Assembly (NCBI GenBank): GCA_020025305.1 | Contig: JAHHSG010000004.1 | Location: forward strand, 37,206-101,205 | Length of the DNA stretch: 64,000 nt | Reading direction: 5' to 3' | Source: Oscillospiraceae bacterium | GTDB taxonomy: Bacteria > Bacillota > Clostridia > Oscillospirales > Oscillospiraceae | Shown here: piece after piece, positions 8,424-17,210 of the stretch | Layout of the letters: every line of letters begins with the position of its first letter | Position numbering within the stretch: position 1 is the first letter of the stretch | Translations under genes and position numbers: made by a program | Notes under the pieces: model-generated | Told to the model about the DNA's origin: nothing | Database searches by the model: none | The model's input: only the letters and a program-made list of their open reading frames with translations

Positions 8424-9692
8424 ATGGACCTTTTGGAAAAACTGGCGATCCTGACGGATGCTGCCAAGTATGATGCTGCCTGTACATCCAGCGGCGTACA
8501 CCGCAGTTTTCAACCAGGACGGATTGGAAATACCACCTCCTCCATCGCCGGTTGCTGCCACAGCTTTTCCGGTGATGGCCGGTGTATCACACTATTAAAG
8601 GTCTTACTCAGTAATTGCTGCGCCTACGACTGCAAATACTGTGTGAATCGTTGTTCCAACGATACCCGGCGGGCCACTTTTACCCCGCGGGAGCTGGCAG
8701 AGCTTACCATCGGCTTTTATCGGCGCAACTACATCGAGGGGCTTTTTCTTTCCTCGGGTGTGCTGGGTAATCCAGACTACACCACTGAACAGATGATTCG
8801 AACACTGCGGCTTTTGCGTGAGGAGTATCGCTTTAATGGGTATATTCACGCCAAGGCTATCCCCGGCACAGCACCAGAGCTGGTAGAGCAGCTGGGCCTG
8901 CTGGCAGATCGTCTGAGTGTCAATATTGAACTTCCCTCCCAAGAAGGATTGCAGACATTGGCGCCGGACAAGACGAAGCAGGCCATTTTGCGGCCCATGG
9001 GCTTTATTCGGAATCGGAGCGTTGAGAACAAGGAAGAACTGACCAAGTATCGCCATGCCCCCGTTTTTGCGCCAGCCGGACAGAGTACGCAGTTGATTGT
9101 GGGCGCCACGCAGGACACAGATCGCCATATTCTGCACCTGACCCAATCCCTCTATACTCGCTACCACCTGAAACGGGTTTTCTATTCCGCCTATGTGCCG
9201 GTGGTAGAGCACAGCCTTCTCCCTGCCCTCGATACCGCACCGCCGCTGCTGCGAGAACATCGGCTGTATCAAGCGGATTGGTTGCTGCGTTTTTACGGAT
9301 TCCGTGCCGAGGAATTGTTGAACGAGGAGCAGCCAGATTTCAATCCTCTCTTGGATCCTAAGTGTAATTGGGCGCTCGGCCATTTAGAGCAGTTTCCTGT
9401 TGAAGTAATGCGGGCTGACTACGAACTGCTGCTGCGAGTCCCCGGTATTGGCCCTGTCAGTGCTAAAAGGATTCTTTCTGCACGGCGCACAAGCCATCTG
9501 CGATTTGAAGATCTGAAGAAACTCGGGGTTGTGTTAAAACGTGCCCAGTATTTTTTAACCTGCTGCGGGCATATGCCCCAAGGCCTGCGATTCTCTGCCG
9601 ATACGCTACAGCGCCAGCTGGAGGACGTAGAGCAGAAGCGACTTCCGCCTCAAGAGCTGCAGCAGCTATCACTATTTGATTGTGTGGGGTGA
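8424..9692 (+). CDS. Putative DNA repair/modification radical SAM protein (TIGR03916-like)
   Basis: 422 residues. The radical SAM cluster motif is CAYDCKYC (CxxxCxxC) near residue 69, followed by VNRCSND. The N-terminus MDLLEKLAILTDAAKYDAACTSSG is typical of the family found paired with a DUF4130 or uracil-DNA-glycosylase-like partner. A helix-hairpin-helix, RVPGIGPVSAKRI, lies near residue 340, a non-sequence-specific DNA-binding element that supports a DNA substrate. A further CCGH block follows. The start codon has no clear Shine-Dalgarno, so translation probably depends on the miniprotein upstream. The DUF4130 gene follows 4 nt after its stop. The reaction is not established; a radical-based repair or modification of DNA bases is inference. 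Confidence 0.88.
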   Translation: MDLLEKLAILTDAAKYDAACTSSGVHRSFQPGRIGNTTSSIAGCCHSFSGDGRCITLLKVLLSNCCAYDCKYCVNRCSNDTRRATFTPRELAELTIGFYRRNYIEGLFLSSGVLGNPDYTTEQMIRTLRLLREEYRFNGYIHAKAIPGTAPELVEQLGLLADRLSVNIELPSQEGLQTLAPDKTKQAILRPMGFIRNRSVENKEELTKYRHAPVFAPAGQSTQLIVGATQDTDRHILHLTQSLYTRYHLKRVFYSAYVPVVEHSLLPALDTAPPLLREHRLYQADWLLRFYGFRAEELLNEEQPDFNPLLDPKCNWALGHLEQFPVEVMRADYELLLRVPGIGPVSAKRILSARRTSHLRFEDLKKLGVVLKRAQYFLTCCGHMPQGLRFSADTLQRQLEDVEQKRLPPQELQQLSLFDCVG

Positions 9693-9696
9693 TACC

Positions 9697-10515
9697 ATGA
9701 CGTGGACAGATGTCATTTTTCAATATGACGGTACCTTTTACGGCTTTCTATGCTGTGTATTTGAGAGCTATGTACACAAAGAATTCCCCATCGCCTTTGA
9801 AAGCGATGAGGAATGTTTCGTGCTCTCCCTCTATTCTGTTCGTACCGTGGAGACGGTTCCCGCCCATGCCCAGCGCGTCTACCGCAGTCTTGTGAAGCTT
9901 TCGCCCACAGCCGTTCAAGTAGTGCGCCGCGGATTTCTCACCTGCATGCAGGATAAGGAAGCCCGGCTCTACGCTTTGATCCAAAAACTCTATCGGGAGG
10001 GGTGTGGATTTTTGAAAAATCCGGCAGATGAGGTTTACTATCCGGTAATAAAAGCCCTCCGGCATCTCAATGGAGAGTTGGAGAAACTGCGTGGTTTTGT
10101 TCGCTTTTCGGACTACGGCGGTGTTTTAGGCGGAGAAATACAACCCAAAAACCGAGTGCTGCCCCTACTCCGCAAGCACTTTTGCGACCGCTATGCCAAC
10201 GAGTCCTTTTTTCTCTACGACCGCACGCACCATGATCTGCTTCTCTACGCCAAGGGGCGCTCTCAGATTGTTGCTGTAGATAGCTTAGAGTTACATCCGC
10301 CCGGCGAGGAGGAGCTCTATTATCGAAGGCTCTGGAAATGCTTTTTTGATTCGATTGAAATAAAGGATCGACACAACCCTCGTTGTCAAAATAGCTTCCT
10401 CCCCAAACGCTACCGCAGCACCATGACGGAATTTATGCCGCAAGACGATGAAACTCCACCGAAGCTCCCCTCTCCGGGGCGCAGCTTTCCCTCCAGTTTT
10501 CCTAAATTGATGTAA
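9697..10515 (+). CDS. DUF4130 (TIGR03915-like) DNA-metabolism protein
   Basis: 272 residues. This is the standard partner of the radical SAM protein upstream; in other bacteria the same domain is fused to a uracil-DNA-glycosylase-like module. The N-terminus reads YDGTFYGFLCCVFESY, and the DUF4130 part covers about residues 80-250, with FVRFSD, the histidine-rich RKHFCDRY and the tail SIEIKDRHNPRCQNSFLPKRY. No glycosylase module is present here. The ATG at 9697 is chosen over an in-frame ATG 21 nt earlier, which would overlap the previous gene. SOS induction by the shared promoter is inferred. Confidence 0.85.
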   Translation: MTWTDVIFQYDGTFYGFLCCVFESYVHKEFPIAFESDEECFVLSLYSVRTVETVPAHAQRVYRSLVKLSPTAVQVVRRGFLTCMQDKEARLYALIQKLYREGCGFLKNPADEVYYPVIKALRHLNGELEKLRGFVRFSDYGGVLGGEIQPKNRVLPLLRKHFCDRYANESFFLYDRTHHDLLLYAKGRSQIVAVDSLELHPPGEEELYYRRLWKCFFDSIEIKDRHNPRCQNSFLPKRYRSTMTEFMPQDDETPPKLPSPGRSFPSSFPKLM

Positions 10516-10527
10516 TGCTTATTTACT

Positions 10528-11238
10528 TTACTCTATAAGTATTTCCTTTAAATGCGAGATAGCGCGCCGTTCTAATCGGGACACCTGCACCTGTGAGACC
10601 CGCAGGATACGGGCTGTCTGTTCCTGTGTAAGCCCCTTAAAATATCTTAGAATAATGGTCATTTTTTCGCGCTCCGAAAGACGTTCAATCGCCTCTCGCA
10701 GCGCAATTTTTTCTACCAAATTCTCCTCTGGACCTACCGTACCCAAGGTAGACTCTAAGGTAAGGCCCTCCGCAGTTTCCTGCTGCAGCGATTCTGGCGC
10801 CCCGGTGGCTAATTCCACACTGGCGATCTCTTCCACACTCATACCTGTTTCCGCTGATAATTCTGACAGCTTGGCTTCGCGGCCCAATTTCTGCCGCAGC
10901 CTCTCCTTAGCACTCCATAGGGTCTGTCCTTTTTCCCGGATAGTGCGCCCCACTTTGATCGCACCATCATCCCGGAGAAAACGCCGTATTTCTCCGGCAA
11001 TCTTAGGAACTGCATAAGTAGAAAACTGCGTTCCGTATGTAACGTCAAAACCCTTTACAGCTTTTATAAATCCAATACATCCAAGCTGAAACAGGTCTTC
11101 TTTCTCCACGCCGCAGCCGTAATAGCGGCGCACAATCGCCCAGATAAGGCCCTTGTTCTCGCAAAGTACCTGCTGACAGGCATCATCATCTCCGTTCTGC
11201 GCCCGATCCAGCAAGGCAAACATCTCTCCCGTGCTCAT
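10528..11238 (-). CDS. sigF: Sporulation sigma factor SigF
   Basis: 236 residues. Sigma-F directs early forespore transcription. Region 2 reads EKEDLFQLGCIGFIKAVKGFDVTYGTQFSTYAVPKIAGEIRRFLRD, here only quoted in part as FQLGCIGFIKAVKGFD and FSTYAVPKIAGEIRRFL; region 4.2 is TARILRVSQVQVSRLERRA. The gene overlaps spoIIAB by 4 nt (ATGA) at the end of the classic spoIIAA-spoIIAB-sigF operon. SigF rather than SigG is certain from this context and from the absence of the SigG N-terminal signature. Confidence 0.97.
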   Translation of the reverse strand: MSTGEMFALLDRAQNGDDDACQQVLCENKGLIWAIVRRYYGCGVEKEDLFQLGCIGFIKAVKGFDVTYGTQFSTYAVPKIAGEIRRFLRDDGAIKVGRTIREKGQTLWSAKERLRQKLGREAKLSELSAETGMSVEEIASVELATGAPESLQQETAEGLTLESTLGTVGPEENLVEKIALREAIERLSEREKMTIILRYFKGLTQEQTARILRVSQVQVSRLERRAISHLKEILIE

Positions 11239-11678
11239 CTCATCCCTGTCAGGCGCTGTGAGATCCGCTTTCGCATGGAAACAGTTGTGCCCTTGCCGAC
11301 GGCAGATTTGACACGCAGTCGATCCGTAAAGCTTTCCATAATCGTAAAGCCCATGCCGCTGCGCTCCTCTCCTCCGGTGGTAAAAAGAGGTTCCATAGCT
11401 TTGTTTACATCCGGGATACCACAGCCCCAGTCCCGAATGGAGATTTCCAAAACATGATCTTCCAGAATTTTCATTTTCATAACGATTTTTCCCAGTTTGT
11501 CGGGATAGGCATGGACGATGACATTGGTCACTGCCTCGCTCACTGCGGTTTTGATGTCGCCCAGCTCGTCCAACGTCGGGTCAAGCTGGGCGACAAAGCC
11601 GGCAGCCGCCATACGTGCAAAGCTCTCATTGCTGCTGCGGCTGAGAAATTCCAGTACCACATAATTCTCCACTTTCAT
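11235..11678 (-). CDS. spoIIAB: Anti-sigma F factor / serine kinase SpoIIAB
   Basis: 147 residues. SpoIIAB binds sigma-F and phosphorylates SpoIIAA. It has the GHKL ATPase boxes: N-box EAVTNVIVHAYPD, G1 box IRDWGCGIPD and G2 box RSGMGFTIMESF. It lies between spoIIAA (12-nt gap) and sigF (4-nt overlap), an arrangement that keeps the three proteins in stoichiometric balance. Confidence 0.97.
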   Translation of the reverse strand: MKVENYVVLEFLSRSSNESFARMAAAGFVAQLDPTLDELGDIKTAVSEAVTNVIVHAYPDKLGKIVMKMKILEDHVLEISIRDWGCGIPDVNKAMEPLFTTGGEERSGMGFTIMESFTDRLRVKSAVGKGTTVSMRKRISQRLTGMR

Positions 11679-11690
11679 TGTTTTCCTCCC

Positions 11691-11996
11691 TTATTCCATT
11701 TCAACGATTCGCTGTATGCCAGCAGCCTCCAGTACTTTCCGTGGCTGCTGTGCCGCTTTACACAGCTTCACGCTGCCGCCCAACTCCCGCATTCTCTGCC
11801 GACAGCGCATTACCACCGCAATTCCAGAGCTATCCATAAAGCTGACGCCGCCAAAATCCAGTGTCAGTTGCAGCGGCAAGCTGGCCTCAATTTCTTGATC
11901 CAGCCGCTGCATCAAGCCTTTGGCCCCGTGATGGTCCAGTTCGCCTATCAGCAATATTGCCAGCGAGCGTCCCTCCTTTTTCGTCTGTACCTTCAT
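11691..11996 (-). CDS. spoIIAA: Anti-sigma F factor antagonist SpoIIAA
   Basis: 101 residues, a STAS-domain protein that frees sigma-F when dephosphorylated by SpoIIE. The phosphorylated-serine motif is FMDSSGIAVVM near residue 50. The ATG at 11996 follows AAAGGAGCAGGACA; a longer in-frame reading begins 13 codons earlier inside the hairpin region and is not supported. First gene of the spoIIA operon. Confidence 0.96.
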   Translation of the reverse strand: MKVQTKKEGRSLAILLIGELDHHGAKGLMQRLDQEIEASLPLQLTLDFGGVSFMDSSGIAVVMRCRQRMRELGGSVKLCKAAQQPRKVLEAAGIQRIVEME

Positions 11997-12017
11997 TGTC
12001 CTGCTCCTTTGCAAAAA

Positions 12018-12052
12018 ATAATCACCGCAGATCATTGATCTACGGTGATTAT
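12018..12052 (-). terminator. valS terminator, overlapping a possible spoIIA promoter
   Basis: Near-perfect inverted repeat (ATAATCACCG..AGATCA / TGATCT..CGGTGATTAT) followed on the minus strand by TTTTTTGC. It ends valS transcription, but its upstream edge also supplies a TATAAT for the spoIIA operon. Confidence 0.65.
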
Positions 12053-12081
12053 ATACAAAATCTCTGTATTTTTCTGCCGAA
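12048..12081 (-). promoter_or_regulatory. Candidate spoIIA promoter with a Spo0A box
   Basis: Minus-strand TATAAT at 12053-12048 with no good -35, but a Spo0A-type box TGCCGAA (consensus TGNCGAA) at 12075-12081 overlaps the -35 position. This is the layout of Spo0A-activated sigma-A promoters such as spoIIG. A sigma-H promoter was not recognised. Confidence 0.4.
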
Positions 12082-12101
12082 AACCGCCTAATCTCGTAAA
12101 T

Positions 12102-14735
12102 TTAGGCCTGCATGGCAGCTGCGGACTCGTCCAGTTTGACAATCAGTGCGCGGCACTTCTCCGCCTTTTCGCGCTCGGCTTGAACCACACTCTCCGGTGC
12201 GCGGGAAACAAAGTTCTCGTTGCTCAGCTTCTTTTCGATTCGCTCCAGATTCTCCTGGGCTTTGGAGCGTTCCTTAGCGATTCGTTCCAACTCTTTCTCA
12301 AAATCTACCAACTCCGCCATGGGCATATAGACGTTGGCATTATGGGTAACCACGGTGACCATGCCGTTGAGATCGGCAGGTGCCGTCGACGTTACCGTCA
12401 CTTCACTGCCATAGGCCATACGGGTAATGAAGTGCTTGCCCATCTCGTAGTTCTCCGGGGTAGCGGTCACAATGATCATACGGGCCTTCTTGGAGGGAGG
12501 GACATTCATCTCAGCGCGGCGTGTGCGGACGGCGGAAATAGCTTCCTTCACCGCCTCCATAGCTTCTTCATCAGCCTTGAAGTTCATCTCCTCGCTGTAC
12601 TCCGGCCACTTGGCACGGATCAGGTACTCACCCTCGTGGGGCAGCGCCTGCCATATTTCCTCCGTAATGAATGGCATGAAGGGGTGCAGCAATTCCAAGA
12701 TCCGCAGCAGCACATAGCACAATACGTTCTGAGCCGCCAAATTGGCAGCCTGATCCTCGCCGTTCAGGCGGGTCTTTGTCAGCTCAATATACCAGTCGCA
12801 GTAGGTATCCCAGATGAAATCATAGATCTTAGCAGAGGCAACACCCAGCTCATAGGCCTCCATATTATCGGTAACTTCACGAATAAGGTGATTCAGCTTG
12901 GAGAGAACCCACTTATCCTCCAGTTCCAGCTTTTGGGGAAGCTCTACCTTGTCAATGGTTAGATTCATCATGACAAAGCGGGAGGCGTTCCATATCTTGT
13001 TGGCAAAATTTCGCATAGCCTCGCATTTCTCAACAAAGAAACGCATATCGTTTCCGGGGCTGTTGCCGGTAATCAGGTTGAAGCGCAGAGCGTCAGCACC
13101 GTACTGTTCGGCCATCTCCAGAGGATCGATGCCATTGCCCAAAGACTTGGACATCTTGCGGCCCTTATCGTCACGAACCAAACCATGGATAAAGACGGTT
13201 TTGAAGGGTTCCTTTTTCATTTGCTCCATACCGGAGAAGATCATACGGGCAACCCAGAAGAAAATAATATCGTACCCGGTAACCAGCACAGAGGTTGGAT
13301 ACCAGTAGTTCAGTTCTTCAGCCTCTTGATCAGGCCAGCCCAAGGTGGAGAAGGGCCATAGAGCCGAAGAGAACCAGGTATCCAGCACATCCTCTTCCCG
13401 TGTCAGCTTGGTACAGCCGCACTTCTCACAGCAGGTAGGATCCTCACGGCTCACATTGATGTGTCCGCACTCATCGCAATACCATGCGGGAATCTGATGT
13501 CCCCACCACAGCTGACGGGAGATACACCAGTCATGGACGTTCTCCATCCAATTGATATAAGTCTTTGTAAAACGTTCCGGCACGAACTTAACACGGCCAT
13601 CCTGCACCACACGGATAGCCTCTTGAGCCAAGGGCTGCATCTTCACAAACCACTGGGCGGAAATCAGAGGTTCCACGTCGTTGTGGCAGCGATAGCAGGT
13701 GCCCACGTTGTGGGAGTAGGGCTCGGTCTTGACCAGATAGCCCTCGGCCTCCAGATCGGCCACGATGGCCTTGCGGCACTCGTAGCGATCCATTCCCTGA
13801 TATTTGCCGCCGTTTTCATTGATAGTGCCATCGTCAGCAATGACACGGATCACTTCCAGATTGTGGCGCAGACCTACCTCAAAGTCGTTGGGGTCATGGG
13901 CCGGGGTCATCTTGACCGCGCCAGTACCAAACCCGATCTCGCAGTATTCATCTCCCACAATAGGGATCTCGCGATTCATAATAGGCAGAATGCAGGTCTT
14001 GCCGATGAGATGCTTGAATTTCTCGTCCTCAGGGTTTACCGCCACACCGGTATCGCCCATCATAGTCTCTGGGCGGGTAGTGGCAACCACAATATCACCA
14101 CTGCCGTCAGACAGAGGATAGCGGATATACCAAAGACTGCCGGGCTTATCGGTATACTCCACCTCGGCATCGGAAAGCGCCGTCAAACAGTGGGGGCACC
14201 AATTGATGATACGGCTGCCCTTATAGATGAGGCCTTTATCATAGAGCTCACAGAAAGTCTCACGGACAGCCTTGGAGCAGCCATCGTCCATGGTAAAGCG
14301 GGCACGATCCCAATCACAGGAAGCACCCATCTTTTTTTGCTGCTCCACGATGCGGTTGCCGTACTTTTCCTTCCAATCCCAGACGCGTTCCAAAAACTTT
14401 TCACGGCCCAGATCGTGGCGGGTCAATCCTTCCTCGTTGCGCAGCGTCTCCTCCACCTTAATTTGCGTGGCAATACCTGCATGGTCAGTGCCGGGCAGCC
14501 ACAGCGCCTCGTACCCCTGCATACGCTTAAAGCGGATCAGAATATCCTGCAGCGTGGCATCCAGTGCGTGCCCCATGTGCAGCTGACCGGTCACATTGGG
14601 AGGCGGCATAACAATGGAGAAGGGTTTCTTTTGAGGATCTGGCTCCGCTTTAAAGCAGCCGCCCTTCATCCACATGTCGTAGACCCGGGGTTCAACGTCC
14701 CGCGGATCATACACTTTAGGCAATTCTTTACGCAT
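12102..14735 (-). CDS. valS: Valyl-tRNA synthetase
   Basis: 877 residues, class I synthetase charging tRNA-Val, with a CP1 editing domain. The HIGH motif is PPNVTGQLHMGHAL near residue 45, the KMSKS motif GRKMSKSLGNGIDP near 525, and the C-terminal coiled coil (FEKELERIAKERSKAQENLE) is present. Zinc-binding cysteines occur in the WYCDECGH...CCEKCGC block. The ATG at 14735 follows AAAGGAGAAAAGAT; the frame stays open upstream into the T-box leader but that part is not translated. Controlled by the T-box at 14766-15031. Confidence 0.97.
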   Translation of the reverse strand: MRKELPKVYDPRDVEPRVYDMWMKGGCFKAEPDPQKKPFSIVMPPPNVTGQLHMGHALDATLQDILIRFKRMQGYEALWLPGTDHAGIATQIKVEETLRNEEGLTRHDLGREKFLERVWDWKEKYGNRIVEQQKKMGASCDWDRARFTMDDGCSKAVRETFCELYDKGLIYKGSRIINWCPHCLTALSDAEVEYTDKPGSLWYIRYPLSDGSGDIVVATTRPETMMGDTGVAVNPEDEKFKHLIGKTCILPIMNREIPIVGDEYCEIGFGTGAVKMTPAHDPNDFEVGLRHNLEVIRVIADDGTINENGGKYQGMDRYECRKAIVADLEAEGYLVKTEPYSHNVGTCYRCHNDVEPLISAQWFVKMQPLAQEAIRVVQDGRVKFVPERFTKTYINWMENVHDWCISRQLWWGHQIPAWYCDECGHINVSREDPTCCEKCGCTKLTREEDVLDTWFSSALWPFSTLGWPDQEAEELNYWYPTSVLVTGYDIIFFWVARMIFSGMEQMKKEPFKTVFIHGLVRDDKGRKMSKSLGNGIDPLEMAEQYGADALRFNLITGNSPGNDMRFFVEKCEAMRNFANKIWNASRFVMMNLTIDKVELPQKLELEDKWVLSKLNHLIREVTDNMEAYELGVASAKIYDFIWDTYCDWYIELTKTRLNGEDQAANLAAQNVLCYVLLRILELLHPFMPFITEEIWQALPHEGEYLIRAKWPEYSEEMNFKADEEAMEAVKEAISAVRTRRAEMNVPPSKKARMIIVTATPENYEMGKHFITRMAYGSEVTVTSTAPADLNGMVTVVTHNANVYMPMAELVDFEKELERIAKERSKAQENLERIEKKLSNENFVSRAPESVVQAEREKAEKCRALIVKLDESAAAMQA

Positions 14736-14765
14736 ATCTTTTCTCCTTTTCGAGTCTTTGACAAA

Positions 14766-15031
14766 AATAAAAAGCCCGCTCCGCTTTGCTAAAAGCAAAA
14801 CAGGGCGAACTTGTGTCCGTGGTACCACCTGTATTCGGGAAAGTCCCGCACTTTGCCGATACTAAAATATATCGTGTCCTGTTAACGGTGGACTGCCGTC
14901 GCCGCCTACAATCCGTTCAGCGGGAAGCTCCGGGACGACTTCGACGGCGCATCACGAGAGCTCTCACCAACCGCTCCCTCTCTTAACATCAGCCAACCGC
15001 TTACTACTTCCCATCTTCGCATTTTCATATT
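14766..15031 (-). promoter_or_regulatory. T-box riboswitch of valS
   Basis: The minus-strand leader carries the T-box core AGGTGGTACCACGG (14830-14817), which pairs with the free tRNA acceptor end. It is followed by a G+C-rich terminator stem running from GCCCTGTTTTGC to GCGGGC and then TTTTTATTTTT (about 14806-14764). Stem I and II/IIA/B structures occupy the 5' part, with GGTTGGTGAGAGCTCTC in the upstream half. Uncharged tRNA-Val should favour the antiterminator and raise valS expression. I could not assign the specifier codon with certainty by eye. Confidence 0.92.
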
Positions 15032-15037
15032 GATTTT

Positions 15038-15066
15038 AGTATAATATACCCGCTTTTCCTTGTCAA
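15038..15066 (-). promoter_or_regulatory. Sigma-A promoter of valS
   Basis: Minus-strand TTGACA (15066-15061), 17-bp spacer, TATACT (15043-15038), just before the T-box leader. Confidence 0.85.
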
Positions 15067-15169
15067 GATGTCACGCGCAGTTTTCTTCATTGGTTGTCCC
15101 TATGGAAGGAACCATATAGTCCCTAGATTGATTCCTTACGTTTCCCTCCTTGCCACCGTTTCCATATGA

Positions 15170-15200
15170 AAAAAGGACACCCAAGCCGGGTGTCCTTTTT
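15170..15200 (-). terminator. ligA terminator
   Basis: AAAAAGGACACCC / GGGTGTCCTTTTT with a 5-nt loop, 31 bp past the ligA stop, symmetrical enough to act on both strands. Confidence 0.85.
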
Positions 15201-15230
15201 CATGATCTTTCCAGAAATAAGGCCTGACAC

Positions 15231-17201
15231 TTAAAGCATGGCAAGGAACTCCTCTTCTGTCAGTACAGGAATGTTTAACTCCTGGGCTTTGCGCAGCTTA
15301 GAACCGGCACCGGGACCTGCCACTACATAGGTGGTCTTTTTAGAAACGGAGGAAGCTGCCTTGCCGCCGCGCTTCTCCACCATCTCCCCCGCTTCTTCCC
15401 TCGTGAATTTTTCCAGGGCACCTGTGAGGACGAAAGTCATTCCGGCAAAACGATTGTCAACCTTTTTCTCTTTACACTCCATATTGACGCCAGCCGCCTG
15501 TAAACGAGCCATCAGGTCCTTGGATTGAGGGCTTTCCAGCCAGCGGCGGATGTAGGCTGCTGTGACAGCACCGATATCGTCAATGGCGGTAAGCTCCTCC
15601 TCCGTGGCGTTGCAAAGAGCCTCAAAGCTGCCAAAATGGCTGGCCAACACCTTCGCAGCCTTCTCACCCACCTGCCGGATTCCCAAAGCAAAAAGGAGCC
15701 TCCAAAGGTCGTTTTCTTTAGACTTTGCAATGGCCCTCACCGCATTGTCCGCCGACTTTTTACCCATGCGCTCCAGCTGAGCAATCTCCTCGGCCCGTAG
15801 GCTGTAGAGATCGGCTGGTGTGCGGACAAGGCCGTTTTCAATGAGCTGATTCATCACCGCAGGGCCGAGGCCGTCAATATCCATGGCGCTGCGGCTGGCA
15901 AAATGGGTGAGATTCCGCAAAAGCTGAGCTGGGCACTCTGCACCGGTACAGCGGATGGCAGCGCCGTCCGGATCGCGGGATACCGGAGCGCCGCACACAG
16001 GGCAAGTATCCGGCAGGAAGTAGGGCTGTGCGTTTTCAGGACGCTTTTCCTTCACCACTTCCACGATCTCGGGAATAATCTCTCCCGCCTTTTGCACGAT
16101 GACTGTATCGCCGATGCGAATATCCTTTTCGGCAATATAGTCCTGATTGTGCAGTGTTGCATTCGTGACCGTGGTACCTGCCAGACGCACCGGATTCAAA
16201 ACGGCCTTCGGCGTCAGCACACCGGTACGGCCTACCTGTACCACAATATCTACTACCTGGGACATTTTCTTCTCCGGCGGATACTTGTAAGCTATGGCCC
16301 ACTTGGGACACTTTGCCGTGCTGCCCAGCACCTTGCGGTCGCTGAGATGATTCATCTTAATGACGGCACCGTCCATATCAAAGGGGAACTCCATGCGTAC
16401 ATCGTTCAGCCGCTCAATCTCCCGCAGCATCGCCTCGGGGTCGCTGAAGCGCCGATGAGGGATCACTTTAAAATGCTGAGAGGCCAGATACTCCATGGTT
16501 TCTGTGTGGGTGGCAAATTCCCTGCCCTCCGCCAGCTGCAAATTGAAAATTGCAATGTCCAGCCGACGGCTGGCAGCCACCTTAGGATCCAGCTGACGAA
16601 GAGAACCCGCCGCCGCATTACGGGGATTGGCCATCAAAGGCTGGCCGTTGATCTCGCGCTGGGCGTTCAGCTCCTCAAAAACACTACGAGCCATGTAAAC
16701 CTCACCGCGGACAATGAGTCTGGGTAGCTTCTCCGGCAGCGTCATCGGGATGGAACGGATGGTACGGAGATTCTCCGTTACATCCTCGCCCACATGACCG
16801 TCCCCGCGGGTTGCCCCCTGATAAAAAATGCCGTTGCGATACTCCAAGGCCACTGACAAGCCGTCTACCTTAGGTTCCACACTGTATTCGGCGTAGGGAA
16901 CGATCGCCTCCACGTGCTCTAAGAATTCCCGCACTTCCTCCCCGTTGAATACATCCTGCAAACTCTCCAAAGGTACCGGATGGGATACCTGCTGAAATTC
17001 GCTGAGGGTCTGCCCCCCCACTCGCTGTGTGGGAGAATCGGGTGTAATCTCCTCCGGATGAGCCTTCTCCAAATCCTCCAGCTGCCGCAGCAGATGATCA
17101 TATTCATAGTCGGAGATCTGAGGATCATCCAACACATAGTAACGATAACCATGGGCATTGAGTGTATCCCGCAATTCTTTCATTTTCTCACGATAATCCA
17201 T
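15231..17201 (-). CDS. ligA: NAD-dependent DNA ligase LigA
   Basis: 656 residues, full length. LigA seals nicks in replication and repair using NAD+. The adenylation lysine is in VEPKVDGLSVALEY (KxDG, near residue 111). The OB fold, a zinc finger (CPVCGAP...CTGAECPAQ), four HhH motifs (DIDGLGPAV, GIRQVGEKAA, AIDDIGAVTA) and a C-terminal BRCT domain (FVLTGALEKFTREEA to the end) follow in order. Its stop is 29 bp before the terminator; yunB lies upstream on the same strand. Confidence 0.97.
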   Translation of the reverse strand: MDYREKMKELRDTLNAHGYRYYVLDDPQISDYEYDHLLRQLEDLEKAHPEEITPDSPTQRVGGQTLSEFQQVSHPVPLESLQDVFNGEEVREFLEHVEAIVPYAEYSVEPKVDGLSVALEYRNGIFYQGATRGDGHVGEDVTENLRTIRSIPMTLPEKLPRLIVRGEVYMARSVFEELNAQREINGQPLMANPRNAAAGSLRQLDPKVAASRRLDIAIFNLQLAEGREFATHTETMEYLASQHFKVIPHRRFSDPEAMLREIERLNDVRMEFPFDMDGAVIKMNHLSDRKVLGSTAKCPKWAIAYKYPPEKKMSQVVDIVVQVGRTGVLTPKAVLNPVRLAGTTVTNATLHNQDYIAEKDIRIGDTVIVQKAGEIIPEIVEVVKEKRPENAQPYFLPDTCPVCGAPVSRDPDGAAIRCTGAECPAQLLRNLTHFASRSAMDIDGLGPAVMNQLIENGLVRTPADLYSLRAEEIAQLERMGKKSADNAVRAIAKSKENDLWRLLFALGIRQVGEKAAKVLASHFGSFEALCNATEEELTAIDDIGAVTAAYIRRWLESPQSKDLMARLQAAGVNMECKEKKVDNRFAGMTFVLTGALEKFTREEAGEMVEKRGGKAASSVSKKTTYVVAGPGAGSKLRKAQELNIPVLTEEEFLAML

Positions 17202-17210
17202 TGTTTCACC

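Noticed and set aside
12045..14792. Two long plus-strand frames opposite valS
   Set aside because: Same reasoning: shadow of valS codon usage.
14736..14828. N-terminal extension of ValS by 31 residues
   Set aside because: It is the T-box terminator region read as protein; the ribosome site fits the ATG at 14735.
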